Program-made: the position numbers and the translations under genes
Shown: positions 23,178 through 35,690 of the stretch, in pieces
How positions within the stretch are numbered: position 1 is the stretch's first letter
How the letters are laid out: the number at the start of each line of letters is the position of its first letter
Source of the DNA: Apostichopus japonicus
Taxonomy: Eukaryota; Echinodermata; Holothuroidea; Aspidochirotida; Stichopodidae
DNA length: 64,000 nucleotides
Direction: 5' to 3'
Assembly (NCBI RefSeq): GCF_037975245.1
Contig: NC_092577.1
Coordinates: forward strand, 2,186,001-2,250,000
Notes under the pieces: model-generated
Databases searched by the model: none
What the model was told of the DNA's origin: nothing
What the model saw: the letters and a program-made list of their open reading frames with translations, nothing else

Positions 23178-24852
23178 GGAAGAGAGAGTGCGAGATACAT
23201 TCATCTCATCGGAGAGTTCCCTGCATGTCATAAAATCCTCATTGAGCATGTAACTGCGCCACAGCTGCCAGTAATTAGGATAGGGCGCACCTGCAACACT
23301 GGAGACCAAGGTGTCTAATACAAGTTCATCAATATAATATGAGTTATTGATATGCAAAGATACTTACATGTCATTATTTCACATTAATCTCAGTTACCTC
23401 AACAGGTATAACATTCATGAGTATCGGATGAACTTGCTCTCACTCCAGCGATAAGTGTTGTTTCAACTTGCAATCAGGCGTTGAAGAAATATCCAACAAA
23501 AAGGACGCGAATTGATCATGTGTCTTTGACTCATTCAGTTCATGTATATATGATACAATGAATGAGTCTATATGAAACATATAATTGATAAATTTATGTC
23601 ATTGTACGCAGTTTAGACAAATCGGTCCGCCGTACTGTTTCTTGCTTTAAGAACCAAATTCGAGTCATAGAGCGAGAAGATATTTTAGAATCCACTCCGT
23701 TTCCTTGTCGAAATATTATCACCAAGCTGCAAACACAGAAAGACGGTCTGCCGTAAAAACACTTTCGTTCTTTCTTTCTTTCTTTCTTTTGGTGTCCAAA
23801 TAATAGTGAATTTGATTTTTATCTTTTACTTGAGCACTGGGTAGATAAGTTCTAAGGTGACTTTAGTTTTAAATCATAAAACGATGAACGATTCCGAGTA
23901 CACCACGTCTTAAACTACCATTACGTGGTTTACACTCTTCAGTGTTGCTCCTGACAATTAGCTCCTTTCGGTAACATATGGTGTCTGTAAAAAGACCCAA
24001 CCAACGTTCTTGGCTTTTTTCCTATATTTACCGCTTCCTTCATAAGGTGTAAAAGTTTACTCGAGTCGGTATTTGAATTTTCTTTTCGCCAATAATTTAA
24101 TGTCCTTTTCTAATGAAGCATCAAAGAGTTTAGCACAAGCAGGTAGAACTTAGCTTTAAAGAATGTTCACGTTGGAGGCTGTTCTCAGATCACAAGACCG
24201 TAAGCTGCTTGCACTTTTCCGTTACGTTTTCTGCCCGCAAACTTGTTCTGCTATGATCTGAAGGTCGAAGCATCAAATTTCCTATTTTATTACCTAACCT
24301 TTAAGCAATATTTAATATCAAGAAAGCTTTGGTTACATATATATATATATATCTATGTAAATAGTTATGTATATATTTAATGATTAGAAATTAGATATAT
24401 CTTTACATTATACACGTACCAGCAAGTTAAGTTCTCACTCGGTTCTTATATATGATAACTGTACCAAAGAACAGAAGATGTCAGTCAGTACAAAATGTAA
24501 GACTCGAGGCTTACAACTTCCTTCTCCTCATTTCATGAATATTCAGGCCATTAGGCCTACACACTGAAAACTCAAGTTTTACATGAGTTTTACATCAAAA
24601 TAATGTGTGTGTATATGTTGGGCAGAAAGGGAACAGAAAATCGGTGGCCAGTTTCGGAGATCTTCGCCAGATGGAACAAAAATTTCATCATCAGTCGTTG
24701 ACAAATGTTTTAGTCGGTTATGTTGTATTTTAGATTCAGTCACCCGGGAAAGAAATAGACCACTGCTACGGGTGTACGCCCCCCCCCCCTGTCTTTTTGA
24801 AGCCCACATAAACTACTTTTTATCACAATCCTGCGTTTAGAGCGAATAAGAG

Positions 24853-24853
<1 letters not shown>
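23178..24853. other. Non-coding stretch, possible weak minus-strand exon near its left edge
   Basis: A minus-strand frame at 23185-23300 reads like protein (PYPNYWQLWRSYM) after a possible acceptor GTTGCAG, but it runs into the AT array without a clear donor. A (TTTC)n tract lies near 23768-23790. No other feature recognised. Confidence 0.35.
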
Positions 24854-24917
<64 letters not shown>

Positions 24918-24933
24918 TATATATATATATATA

Positions 24934-24969
<36 letters not shown>

Positions 24970-24995
24970 AATATATATTTGTGTGTGTGTGTATA
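24854..24995. repeat. AT and GT microsatellite
   Basis: (TA)n followed by a short (GT)n tract. Confidence 0.9.
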
Positions 24996-25014
24996 CAGAA
25001 TGAGTATGACTTAC

Positions 25015-25185
25015 ACTGATTAGGTACACTGGGCTCCTCGATTTGGTCTTGCTCGCCGGGCATTTGCTTCGTTTACGAGAGTGTCTGTCAGCAAAAATGT
25101 TGTGTTGGTGCTCACTTTTAACGTTTGACGGAAAATCCACCAGGAGTTCTACATTTGAGTCAGTTACGTTTCCTTCTTGCGCAAC
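25015..25185 (-). CDS. Candidate internal exon with a dibasic processing site
   Basis: 171 bp, open in one minus-strand frame for 57 codons, bounded by CCATAG|G (upstream pyrimidine tract weak) and AGT|GTAAGT, phase 0 on both sides. The peptide contains [10 protein letters not shown] and then SRKRSKCP, a furin-type R-K-R followed by cysteine, as in secreted precursor proteins. No neighbouring exon could be confirmed, and I do not recognise the family. Confidence 0.3.
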
Positions 25186-26621
25186 CTATGGCAATCATCC
25201 AATTGCCTTGATAAAAGGGTGAATATATCATACCCGGATGTAAAAGATATTGTTTACCTATTTATCTAGATCGTCGAAAAAAAAAGAACTTTACCCTATA
25301 TTTGATATCAACTATAGCTTAACTTACATGTCCAATGGCCTTGCGGCCCTGTCCCACAGCTTCTGTAAAGGAAAAAGACTTTTTCCTTCAATTGTTAATT
25401 GTATTATGGGGTTGATTCCATGGCAACGAAAATCACGAGCTACGTTAACAATTTAGTTTACTATGACAGTGCCTTTTTTACCCTATTCGGCTTGCGTCAT
25501 TGCGGAATAATTAAGCAACCACTTTCAAATGTTTGCTATTGCATGGTCAAGTATATTGTGCAAATTATGAATACAAATCATCGGTTGTAGTGAAGACAAG
25601 AGTTACTGAACATTGCTTAAATTCAACTCTTCTTGGTAGTGTTCTGTTAGGTTTCAGTTCTTTAACTCGGATATAAATCGGCATATGCATGGGGATGTGA
25701 CGCGGGACACACTCAGAAAATAACAGAGAATCAAATTAGTTCAGTTTAGAGTAGACACTTGTAATTTATATTTTCTCAAAAGGAAAAGTAAAAACAAGCT
25801 ATAACTTCTCCGCTCTGTCACCTTTCGTACCAAAAGTGAACTCGGTGCAAACAGGTGTGACGTCATTGTTGCACACTGATACATAATGTTTTGTTTTCCA
25901 TTAAAAGTTACGTTTAATTTTATTCTACACAATCGGATGCATCCATAATATGAATGTACACAGGTATTGGTACTTTATAAACTTCACATCCCCATTAGAC
26001 AAACTAATTACCTTATCCAATCCAAGGTCAAATCAATACACTGAAAAATAAAGCAAAACAAAACATTATTTGACATCACACCTTTTTGCTTCAAGTTCAC
26101 TTTTGGTAGAATATCAAAAGAACTTCAACAGTCAATATCTCAAAAACGGTACATAGGAATTGAATGCAAATTTCACTGGAAGGCTTAGAATATGTTCCTC
26201 TGTAACATATCAAAGGGATATTGACCTGGACTATTCTTGTATGGCCAACTATCTCGAACACAATCGACATAAATGTAATGTCCAAGACAAGAAAAAAAGG
26301 TTACGGGTGTTAAATAAATACACTAAGAATGGGTTTTGCTGTTATTGCTGAGTTGAACAGAACGGGATTCGAGCAAATGATTAGAGGAATACAAATACAT
26401 TGAAACTGAATGTAAATACTTGATGGCATGTTTGACGGTATGCCCAAAGCCCCACACCTTCCCAAGCAAACATAATAAAGTGTTATCAGTTCTGTACAAC
26501 TTTTTCTCAAGTAATTCGTTCAATGGGCATTACACTGTTAGGCTTAAAAAGCGTAGAGTTGCACATTTGCAAGTTACGAAACTTTTTCATAGATCACTAA
26601 AAACCATATGTATTGGTTCAA
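25186..26621. other. Non-coding stretch
   Basis: AT-rich with only short scattered frames; no repeat or gene supported. Confidence 0.5.
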
Positions 26622-26673
26622 ATCGATAAACTGAAATATATATATATATATATATATATTTCAGTTTATCGAT
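26622..26673. repeat. Perfect 52-bp palindrome with an AT core
   Basis: ATCGATAAACTGAAA, then (TA)11, then TTTCAGTTTATCGAT: each half is the exact reverse complement of the other. Confidence 0.95.
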
Positions 26674-26955
26674 GTTTAGGCTCTGCTTTTATAGCATAGA
26701 GCACTCTTGCAGTCCTGACCCTTCCTTGTTATATATATATATATATATGCTTCTGTTATATGCATTATGTTATTCCAATCACTTTTAGTTGAAATATTGA
26801 ACTTGATACGACATATTTGGCGTTTTTTACAACATCTCAAAACCAAACATCAGTGCATAAGATAACCTGATATGTTTTTATAGTGTTGTATAGTCCAAGC
26901 GTATTTAACACTGCTTGCGCTAGACACATTATAAGTGGTGTGTCTGTCCTGTATG

Positions 26956-27331
26956 CAGTGGCGTAGGAAGGTATTTTTGAGTGGGGGGGGGGGGCTGAAG
27001 ACTGATGGCCGGCCTGGGGGAGGGGTCTAAGGGGAGGGGGTGTCCCCCTCTCCTTTGGATTTTGTTTGCATTGCCAGGTGGCCTCAGATGCAATTTGGTG
27101 CAATATATATAGCACACTTCAACACCCACTCCATTTTGTAAATAATTTTGCATTTTCACTGGCCTTAGATGCAATTTGGTGCTCCAAATGAGATTTTTTT
27201 CTCATTTGGAAATGAAAAAGGGGTTTTCTGACTTGCGGAGCGGGGGGGGGGGGGCGGAATGATACTTCCGCCCCACCATATTTTTCACTGGGGGCTGGCG
27301 CCCCCAGCCCCCCCCGATTCCTACGCCCTTG
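26956..27331. mobile_element. hAT-type MITE, 376 bp
   Basis: Ends CAGTGGCGTAGGAA...TTCCTACGCCCTTG (two mismatches in 14 bp), flanked by the exact 8-mer CCTGTATG at 26948-26955 and 27332-27339. Long G runs near both ends and two internal copies of CTTAGATGCAATTTGGTG-like sequence. No coding frame. Confidence 0.85.
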
Positions 27332-27338
27332 CCTGTAT

Positions 27339-27408
27339 GGTAAGCTAATAAGGGGCTATGTGGTAGGCTAATAAGTGGTAGGCTAGTAAGTGGTAGGCTA
27401 ATAAGTAA
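27339..27408 (+). repeat. Short tandem repeat, unit about 16 bp
   Basis: Four or five units of GTGGTAGGCTAATAA-type sequence directly next to the hAT MITE. The same motif recurs at 30671-30728. Confidence 0.7.
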
Positions 27409-28379
27409 CTAAATGTTGTACGCTGTTGAAAATAATTGTAAAACTACAAGTTTTCTGTTCATTTGCAGAATTTCGTCTGTGCCAATACAGGAAAGTCTTT
27501 TTTTTTTATAGATTTACGTTATCTTAAAGAAATTTAGAGTTTTTGACAAACAGTTGTCATGGATATACAGATATCTATCCTCGTTCACTTTATAACAAAA
27601 ACGAGGCATATATATTTCAACACGAGACCCTCCGAAAAAGCCGAACTTTCTTACGAAATAATATACGTAAGTTTTAACACATCAGATGGAAAATCGAGGA
27701 CCACGACGAACACGACAGTTTTCCCGGCTTGCAGGTTCGCACACTCGAATCACATGAGCTAATTTGCGTCAAACTGTCAGACCTAGCAATCATACAACTG
27801 TTTGTAAAAATAATTGCCGATCGAAGACACAGATTTTGCAGATTTGAAGGTATGGTAAGATGACAAAATTTTGTAACACAATAAGGTTTAGGTGAAGATC
27901 GACTGCTGCTTACATTAGATAAATTATCAAAAATTACGTTCAGTTCGTCTTTATGAGCACACGGCACGCCTCGTGATAGGCTAGGCGTGCAATGTATGCT
28001 TACAGTAGACCCATGTCATGTTCATCATAAAAGGCTTAGTTGGCCTAATGTTAGTCTTGCTATGTACGACTAGCATATCGATCGTGGCTAGTCTGACGAA
28101 AACCGTGCAGAGGTACGTTAGACCTAGCCTATATGCCTAGAAGAAAAACACGATAATTGTTTTCGTCACATCAGTAGCCTACAACAATTACTGTACTTTC
28201 GTGTTGCGGTCAGAATCGCATGTTTGAAAAGATAATAGGGAAATAACTGGAAATGACATCGTTTCCTTTCTGAAACCAAAATGAACCTACAGATGGCTAT
28301 ACATTCAGGTCAGCGTACGTGCATGTGTGTTTTTCTCATTCATGAGTATGAATGAGGTCACAGGGTCAAGCAATAAAAT
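27409..28379. other. Non-coding stretch
   Basis: No supported gene; a minus-strand frame at 27674-27967 lacks splice or domain evidence. Confidence 0.4.
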
Positions 28380-28785
28380 GTTCTTACTGCAATAACTTGG
28401 CAACCACGGTGCCAGTTTCTTTTAAACTTGTATGGTGTTATTTTTTACATACTGGTGTGTAACAGTTGATACCATGCATACATGAGGCGGGGCTTGGAAT
28501 TGACTAGTTAACAAACATTTTCATGCATGATAGTCTCAACATTACAGAATGAGTGATCATATGCACTTGGTGGATGGACAGCCCATAGTGAGTAGGCCTA
28601 GCAAACCATATTGATTTTGGTTCTCATATGATCTTGAATATTAATGATGCACAAAATTCTTCAAATTGCAAAAACATGGCAACCCTTTGGTATGGTGTTA
28701 TATCGGTAGATAGCAAACATATAGTGATGAGTGTAGCAACCGATATCATGCATATTAATGAGCAGCCGTGCTCAGTAATGGTGAC
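28380..28785. repeat. Diverged repeated blocks flanking the TTAA element
   Basis: Blocks near 28390-28500 and 28610-28760 share GCAAC-rich segments followed by TATGGTGTTAT. The second block shares GATTTTGGTTCTCATAT with another block at 29245-29261 on the other side of the TTAA element, so that element probably inserted into an older repeated region. Confidence 0.5.
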
Positions 28786-28789
28786 TTAA

Positions 28790-29149
28790 AGGGTGTGAAG
28801 ACTCGCGCAAAAAGAAACGTCTAATGCCGGTAATTTGACCTAGTTTCGAATGAGGTGTAACAGAAGTGTGAGACACCCCCATCGATCCCAGAAAATACAC
28901 ACGGAGCTTGCCAACGTCGGTAATTAGACACTAGAGTACAGTCAGTACATACAGCTGCGGTCGATACACACAGCACAGTGTACTAACGATACAGCGATGG
29001 ACATCTCATGTCCAGCTAAAGATAACAAGGTATCACGTTTCATTACTGTCTGCATTTTGTAGCGACACGAACAAAACGTCACTTGCAAGCAACAGAAAGT
29101 TAACTTCTTCAGATGGCCGCACGGGGTTTGGGGCGAGTCTTCAATGCCT
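28790..29149. mobile_element. TTAA-flanked MITE (Kolobok-like), 360 bp
   Basis: Ends AGGGTGTGAAGACTCGC and, inverted, AGGCATTGAAGACTCGC: 17 bp with three adjacent mismatches. Flanked on both sides by TTAA (28786-28789 and 29150-29153). TTAA duplications are known for piggyBac and Kolobok; the AGG start does not fit the CCC-type piggyBac end, so I favour Kolobok. No coding frame. Confidence 0.75.
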
Positions 29150-29153
29150 TTAA

Positions 29154-32100
29154 AAAGTTTTCTGAACTCAAAAAAGGGAAAGAGTAATCATTACCTTATA
29201 TGTGGTGGGTTCATGACCAATGGTGATTATAAGCTGCACCCTAATGATTTTGGTTCTCATATCACTGATTTATTGTGATCAAAAATTAAATCTCCAAACT
29301 CAATTACCTAGCAACGATAAAGATTTCTTCAAATTTGATATTGTGATATCGTTTGCACAAACTGATGTGCCTATATACAGGCTTCACTTGACATCATTAT
29401 GAGAGGATTTGGCATATATTGGCTTAGCATTTTTCTAGTAAAAGTTTTACGTGAAGGAATTTGTTTTTCATGAGGCCAAAGGTCATCTGAGGTCAGCAGA
29501 GTGAAACTCTGGAAACCGTGTAAATAAATACCTTGCGGTATATATAGGAACCCCTGGTGAATAAAGGTCAAAGTAGGTTACTTGGGGTATTTTAGAGGTA
29601 CCAGTCTGAAGAAAAAAATAAAGAAGTGAGAATTGCCTTGAACTCAAGCCTCCTATTTATTGCACAAATCAGCCATTACTGCAAGATCATTGTACTATTG
29701 GATATTTCTATTCAGCAATTAATACAGAATGTTGGTAAATGTTGTATCCAAAGTTGCTTTTCATATTGGCAAGTCATCACTACAGTAACTGATTAGACTT
29801 TCTGTTTAACAACTTAATTGATGTGAGCCAAAATATGCTGATAATCTAGCAGACCTAAAGCGGTGTCTTGAATCAGTATCTTACTAAGTGGATAGGATTC
29901 CTATACATAGTGTATAGAAGAAACCTACACAGCGACACTAAGATATAGTTTCATCATTAATGATGTGGTTGGCTTAAAGAGAATTTATAGAAATTTCAGT
30001 AGCTCAACAATGGTAACTTATTATTTATCATCACCCAAATACACCATTGATACAGAAACATTTAACCATACATTGTTTTATAACGGTAATCCGCTTTGCT
30101 GTATTACTTTAGTGACCTCAATTCATCTTTAGTTATTCTGCTTTGATTTCTTTCACATATTTTTCGTTTTATTCCAACGGTATTACAAGCTCATTAAAAA
30201 ATATCGTGTTGTAAGTTGAAACAAAAACAATGTCTTGTTATTTGTCTTAATGTCATTTGTTCAAATATTAATAATCTACGTTATTGTACAATTAGAGCTG
30301 TAATGCCTCGGAAGCATGATGTCATTGTTGAGATACCCTTTGTAAATATATGAGTCAGTGGTTCCTGTTTCTATGCAACATTACCCATAAATATAGAGAT
30401 ACCTTGCATCAATATGCAAATAGAGAATGTTTCTGTTCAAAAGGCTTTGTAAATACACACCCACTGTCCATCAAATAACAGAAGGTTAATCTTTAATTAA
30501 TAAAATGAAATACTGAGACAATACAGAACCTTTTTGTAAAATTAATTAATGGTACTGTCATTTTACAAGATAGATTGTAGGTGAATGATCAACTTGGGTA
30601 AGTAAACAAAGCATAAATGTAGTTGTACAGCAAGTCTCTGGAAACTATTTGAAAGAGATTTTTTAAGCAGTGTAGGCTCATAAGTGGTTGGCTAAGGAGT
30701 GGTTAATAAGTGGTAGGCTAATAAGTATTTCTTTTTTCTCTTCCATATACGTCACTTTTAGGGAGCTGCCTGGCAGACACGCTTTTCGATACTTAGCTTG
30801 CAAATGCATTTTTATTTTAATTTTCGTCAGTAGACCTGTACCGACATCTTGTTGAAGAGTCAAGCTCTTAAAGGTCAAGTACTTCAGTATATCAGTATTT
30901 ATGAAGCAAATATATGACAGGAAAAGTCTTTGCATCATGTTAGGGGTGGGCGCACTCTCCTGTTCAAAATAGTGCCAGATGCTACACCAGTATAGGACAA
31001 GTTTGGCTGGCTGAGGAAAAGGGGAAGTGGTCTGAGATGACCATTCCCTCTTTTTGTATAATAATTAAGGGTACTTTGGCAACTTACAAAGAACATTTAA
31101 TTGCAAGAAAATTCCATACATATACATTGTTCATCAATATTTAAGAAGACTCTGCCATCAGTCCATCCAGTATTCTCATTGCTATGTCTGAATGTGACCT
31201 TCGTTGCTACACCAAATCTACCAGCACCAAACTCGAGAGCGGTAAAATATCTAGTGGTGATGTCATGATGACGTCCCCTACGGATCCAAAAATTAGGGAG
31301 TGGGGGGCTGTTTAAACTTTGTACATGGCAAAGTGTCTACTTAATCATTCATTACTTGCAAAATTATCATTAAATTGTCTGACATAAAACGCGATCCAGA
31401 TGTTATTAACTTTCTATGCGATCAGTGCAGGAATTCCCTCAGTTGTTTACTAAGGAAGACTGTGTAACTAACACACGGCCCCTTTAGTAGATTTTAGTGT
31501 ATTGTTAACTGCTTTAATTTGGTTTTATGTTAAATCTACAGTGTCGTTCACCCTATAGCTTTACTATTTAACAAATTTGAACTTCTCCATTGCACCTTTA
31601 CATGGCCAGTCAATACCTTACATACCTTTTATAACAAAATTACTGAAGCGAACCAACTGAAATACTGCCACACACTATATCTGGATCCAATCACATCCTT
31701 CTATATTGATATGATGTTGAGAGCCAAGGTTATACTTGAACACATGACAAAAAGGTTTAAGAAATGGAGCCTGGAAGAAGAACTTTATCGGTTCTCATTC
31801 TCATAGTGTCCATTTCTTGTATCATATTTTATACAATGTATTCTTGTCAAGAGATGACTAGGTAATTAGTCTGCAATTATCGTTACTTGTTTTAAATAAA
31901 TTGGATTATAATTTTAATTTTCTTATATGTCATTGTAGCCTTCCTATACAGCCAATACAAGGAAGGTAACTGGGTCACGCAGGGTTTAGAACTTTGATCC
32001 ATTGCATAAGAATTGTTGGCACCATGAAAAACAATTACACCTTTGCCTAACATTCCTGGTAAAAGAGCCTTGTAAAAAATACATTCTTGTGGTTGGTACG

Positions 32101-32375
32101 TCAATATTGTTAAAAATGGGTCAACAACTCACTAAAGATTGGAAAATATTTTGCGTATCTTGTTATGTTGATAACAAGTATGTCTTCCTCATCATTTAGT
32201 TTTCAAATACAATTTAAAGCACTATATCCCGTTGTCATTTCACGGCTAAGTTAGCCACCGAATAATAACTATAAACATCTTATTACAATACATAATATGT
32301 GTGTAAACGGCTACAAGTCTTTTCGGTTTAATTACTGTGTAGTATGATGCGTAGTTTATATCATTTGATACATAT
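29154..32375. other. Long non-coding stretch
   Basis: AT-rich. It contains the diverged block 29215-29330 and a second GTGGTAGGCTAATAA patch at 30671-30728. No reading frame with domain or splice support. Confidence 0.5.
30671..30728 (+). repeat. Second patch of the GTGGTAGGCTAATAA repeat
   Basis: Three or four worn units matching 27339-27408, 3.3 kb away, in the same orientation. Confidence 0.6.
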
Positions 32376-32530
32376 CTACTTGCGACCCCAATGTTCCCGA
32401 GAACTGAGGTTGGCATCCAAATATTCCGTCCATGTCCTAAGCTGTCTCAGTCCCTCTATGGAGCGGTTGTAGCTCCATGGTCCACGTAGCGGACAATAAT
32501 CAATTTGCGTGGCGAGATAGTTTTACAACA
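32376..32530 (-). pseudogene. Short protein-like fragment, possible retroelement 3' end
   Basis: About 50 codons on the minus strand ending in TAG (32378-32376) with peptide-like composition (CPLRGPWSYNRSIEGLRQLR then TWTEYLDAN). A stop lies just upstream and no splice acceptor is seen. It may be the end of a decayed mobile-element frame. Confidence 0.25.
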
Positions 32531-33215
32531 AAGTTGTATTATGTATGTAATTGTTGTATGGTATTGTGCTACTACATTTGGGATTAACATAACATGCTAG
32601 CTCATATATTTCCTATTTTCACGTATCGTACAACACTGACCGAATAATAACAATATCTTCATCTAAATCAAACTCTTGTTATACGAATGCACTGCTCCAC
32701 AAACCGCCAAACACAGACTAAATTCACAAGTCATTATCCTATAATCAATACACTGACATATCATGCATACAATTTAGAATACAAACGCAATAAAGCCGGA
32801 ATATGAGCCATGGTTCGTTCAAGTCCAATACTAAGTCCTATATTACACAATGAAAAGTGGAAAACGAAACAGCTTCTGGATCGCACGGTCACCTCAAATA
32901 CAATACCACATTGTATATATGTCCACGCCTACATGGCCAGTGCAAACATCATTAGCGCCTTAGTTTTTATATCTAACCCGTTTACCTCTTTGCCTGAAAA
33001 GTTAGATAAGGTACTAGTTACTGTATGACGCTACGATCTTAGCAATTATTAACCACTGAGAATGGTGAAATGCTGACATCAGAGGGTCGTGATATTCTTA
33101 ACGAAATGCTTAGGTATTATTCTAAGCTTTATGATTATTTGTGATTTGCGTAACCTTCGATGACCAACTGTTTGTTTTTGATTCAATAATGACCTCAGTG
33201 TTTGTGATGGTCAGC

Positions 33216-34095
33216 TTCAGTTATGATGAGGGTCGAGCTGTTATTCGTTCTATGTCAAATGACAAATCACCGGGAGCGATGGGCGCTCCACCAATTTCTA
33301 TTAAAAAGTTTTGGCCATTGATTGGAAATTTGGTGGTTGGGTAACCAAACTGGGTTTCTTAGACTAAATTGCTTTATTGGTGAAAATATTAGACTTTTGC
33401 TTGATTTGATTGATTTTGCTACAAGTGAATAACATCCCGCGTTTATCTTTTTCATTGATTTTGGAAAATGCTTTTCATTGTGTGAACTGGAATTTCATTT
33501 AAAAAAACTCTGTATTATTTTAAATTTGGTGTAGATTTTAAAGAGTACCATTGGATGGGCACTCTTTCTTTTGAGTGCACGTGTAATTATAGTTATACTA
33601 CAGTTTTTCTCAAATTCGGAGGAGTGTTAGTCCTTATCAGTCCTTATCAGTCCTTATCTTTCAATGTTATGTACTGATTTATTTGCCTAATCGGTTTTGA
33701 ATAATGATCTTTGTTAAGAGATTAATACTCACAGTAAAGTCAATACAAAATTCTTCATAATGCGTATTACACTACCCTTCTCATTGATGGGAGTTGTCAC
33801 ACAATTCTTAAAATGTTAAATGAGCTTAAAATGTCTGAGTCTGTATTGGGCTCCCATTAGACCCCTTTATCGCAGAACGTCCGGCATGCATATATTTAAC
33901 AGACTTTACCTTAACTATTAGCGTTGGTCCTATTAGGTTTTCGGGAATAAATTTTACTCAATATGGCGATGATCTTTTCACTTATGTTCAAAAAACTCTC
34001 TCGATTGAAACCCCAGCTAAGTTTTTTGGTCTAAGACAAATATGTTTTGACTGGAGTTCCATGTACTTTACTAAACCTGCAAATAATTATGGTAA
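33216..34095 (+). pseudogene. Decayed LINE reverse transcriptase
   Basis: Reverse transcriptase motifs appear in order on the plus strand but in several frames with stops: a KSPGAMGAPP...KKFWPLIG segment near 33260-33330 (compare the NKAPGPDG...FYKKFW segment of L1/Tx1-like elements), RFIGENIRLL near 33380, FFIDFGKCF near 33448-33475, and the catalytic box FTQYGDDLF at about 33953-33979. A three-fold AGTCCTTATC repeat at 33629-33658 lies in the degraded middle. Long dead. Confidence 0.7.
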
Positions 34096-35476
34096 TTAAC
34101 TTGTTTGGAATAATCCATTAATAAAATTAATGGATCAATGGTCCTTTAACAAAAGCTTTTCAAAGCTGGTGTCATATATGTGAAAGATATCTTTGAAAAC
34201 AATGGAACTAAGTGAACTTATATTGTTTTAATTGTAGAAAGTATAATGTCAATAATTGTCCTTTTTATGAATTACTTTAGTTTCATGTCATAATGTGAGA
34301 CACTGGTAGTCCTGTTATCCAAAATGGCATCAGGAATGGTAAACAGTCCCACTGTAGACAAAATCCGAACATTATGAAGATAGAGGGAAATATTTTTTCG
34401 AACCATTTTTTCGAATATTCTGTGGTGAAACCCACAAAGCAATTCAACCGTGTTATTGTTATTTTTTCTCAGATTGAGGATTAAGTCAATTACTGAAGGT
34501 GTTTCATATGTCTTTGCCCTTTCTATTAATATAACCTTATTGCTTCCTTTGTACTATGATTGTACTTTTAAGTACAGTAGCTATTGCATCTTCTCGGAAG
34601 GTGGAATAGGATGCAATAGGATGGAACTGGCTGAATTTGCTGAAACTGGCTGAAAATAAAATAAAAGTGCAAGATACCTTCAAACTAGGTGGAAAACAGC
34701 CGTCTGTATATTTTCCAATTTGCGTAATGTAGATGACGACATAAAATTGTCGCTGTGAATCTCCCCTTCAGACTTGCAACAAACAAAACAGGCAAAATTC
34801 AATGTATCTATGTGGGGTTATGAAGTATGCAGTAATTTTTAATAATTTCCTATCTACTCGTCATCAGACATTAGGATACTGGCTAGTCGCATGACGATCA
34901 TTAAGCAGGGCAAACAAGTGATAGGTTTAAACAACTCTCCAAGAACAAAAATCACCAGCTAACCACAAATAGCGCTGCTGCAGACACGGTATTATGAACT
35001 GCCTAAAAGTAGCATACGCCCAATTAATGCCCTATTGACTTACACACTGATTACAAAAGTAATGTGGTCTCTTAGTCTCAATAGAAGCTCTCAATAGCTA
35101 AACGCTACCCATCACTAGATAGCTGACAAAATGGCCACTCATGGCATTATCATTTTTTTGTATCACGACCTTGTAGAGTTTTTGCTATCAGAGCCTGAAG
35201 TTTTCGTCGCTAGTAAACAAATATCTTCACTCAGTAGTAAAAAACTTTCGTACGCTGCTCCTGGGAGGCCTAAAGGGGGTCTAAAATTGCCTGAATTGAC
35301 CCATTTTTTTGTACCACATGTACTTCCATGCATGCTCTTTCACATGCAAGCCACAAACAACCAGATCCTGATTGATAACATATCACAAAAGATGTTCTCC
35401 TACTGCATCTTGGCCCTTTTCCTGAAGGAGATCATCCGAGCGGATTGATATAGACTGTAATAAGAAATATGCCACC
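34096..35476. other. Non-coding stretch
   Basis: The 105-codon plus-strand frame at 35131-35448 has no recognisable domain or context; nothing else supported. Confidence 0.45.
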
Positions 35477-35670
35477 CTAAACAATCGAGATGAATGATAT
35501 TCGGCTTGTAAGATTGTCTTGATCTAAAGTGATGGCAAGAGACTGCAAGCGGCCTAAACGGTTGATTGTTAATGTACATAGGCCTATCACAGTGCCAATT
35601 GGAGGTGAAATTCCATTAACATCTAAACGTTTCTTGTTTTCTCCGACCGTTATGGGCAACCTTATCTGAA
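35477..35670 (-). CDS. Candidate terminal exon, unknown protein
   Basis: A strong acceptor on the minus strand (GTTTTATTTTTTTCTCGCAG at 35690-35671) leads into an open frame ending at TAG (35479-35477). The peptide starts QIRLPITVGENKKRLDVNG and looks protein-like. A second minus-strand frame at 35833-36078 could belong to the same gene, but no donor joins them. Family not recognised. Confidence 0.3.
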
Positions 35671-35690
35671 CTGCGAGAAAAAAATAAAAC

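Noticed and set aside
25015-25185. PDGF/VEGF-type growth factor exon
   Set aside because: Only a loose resemblance after the R-K-R site; the cysteine-knot core and a following exon are missing.
35131-35448. 105-codon plus-strand frame
   Set aside because: No recognisable domain, signal or context; length is within chance for this composition.
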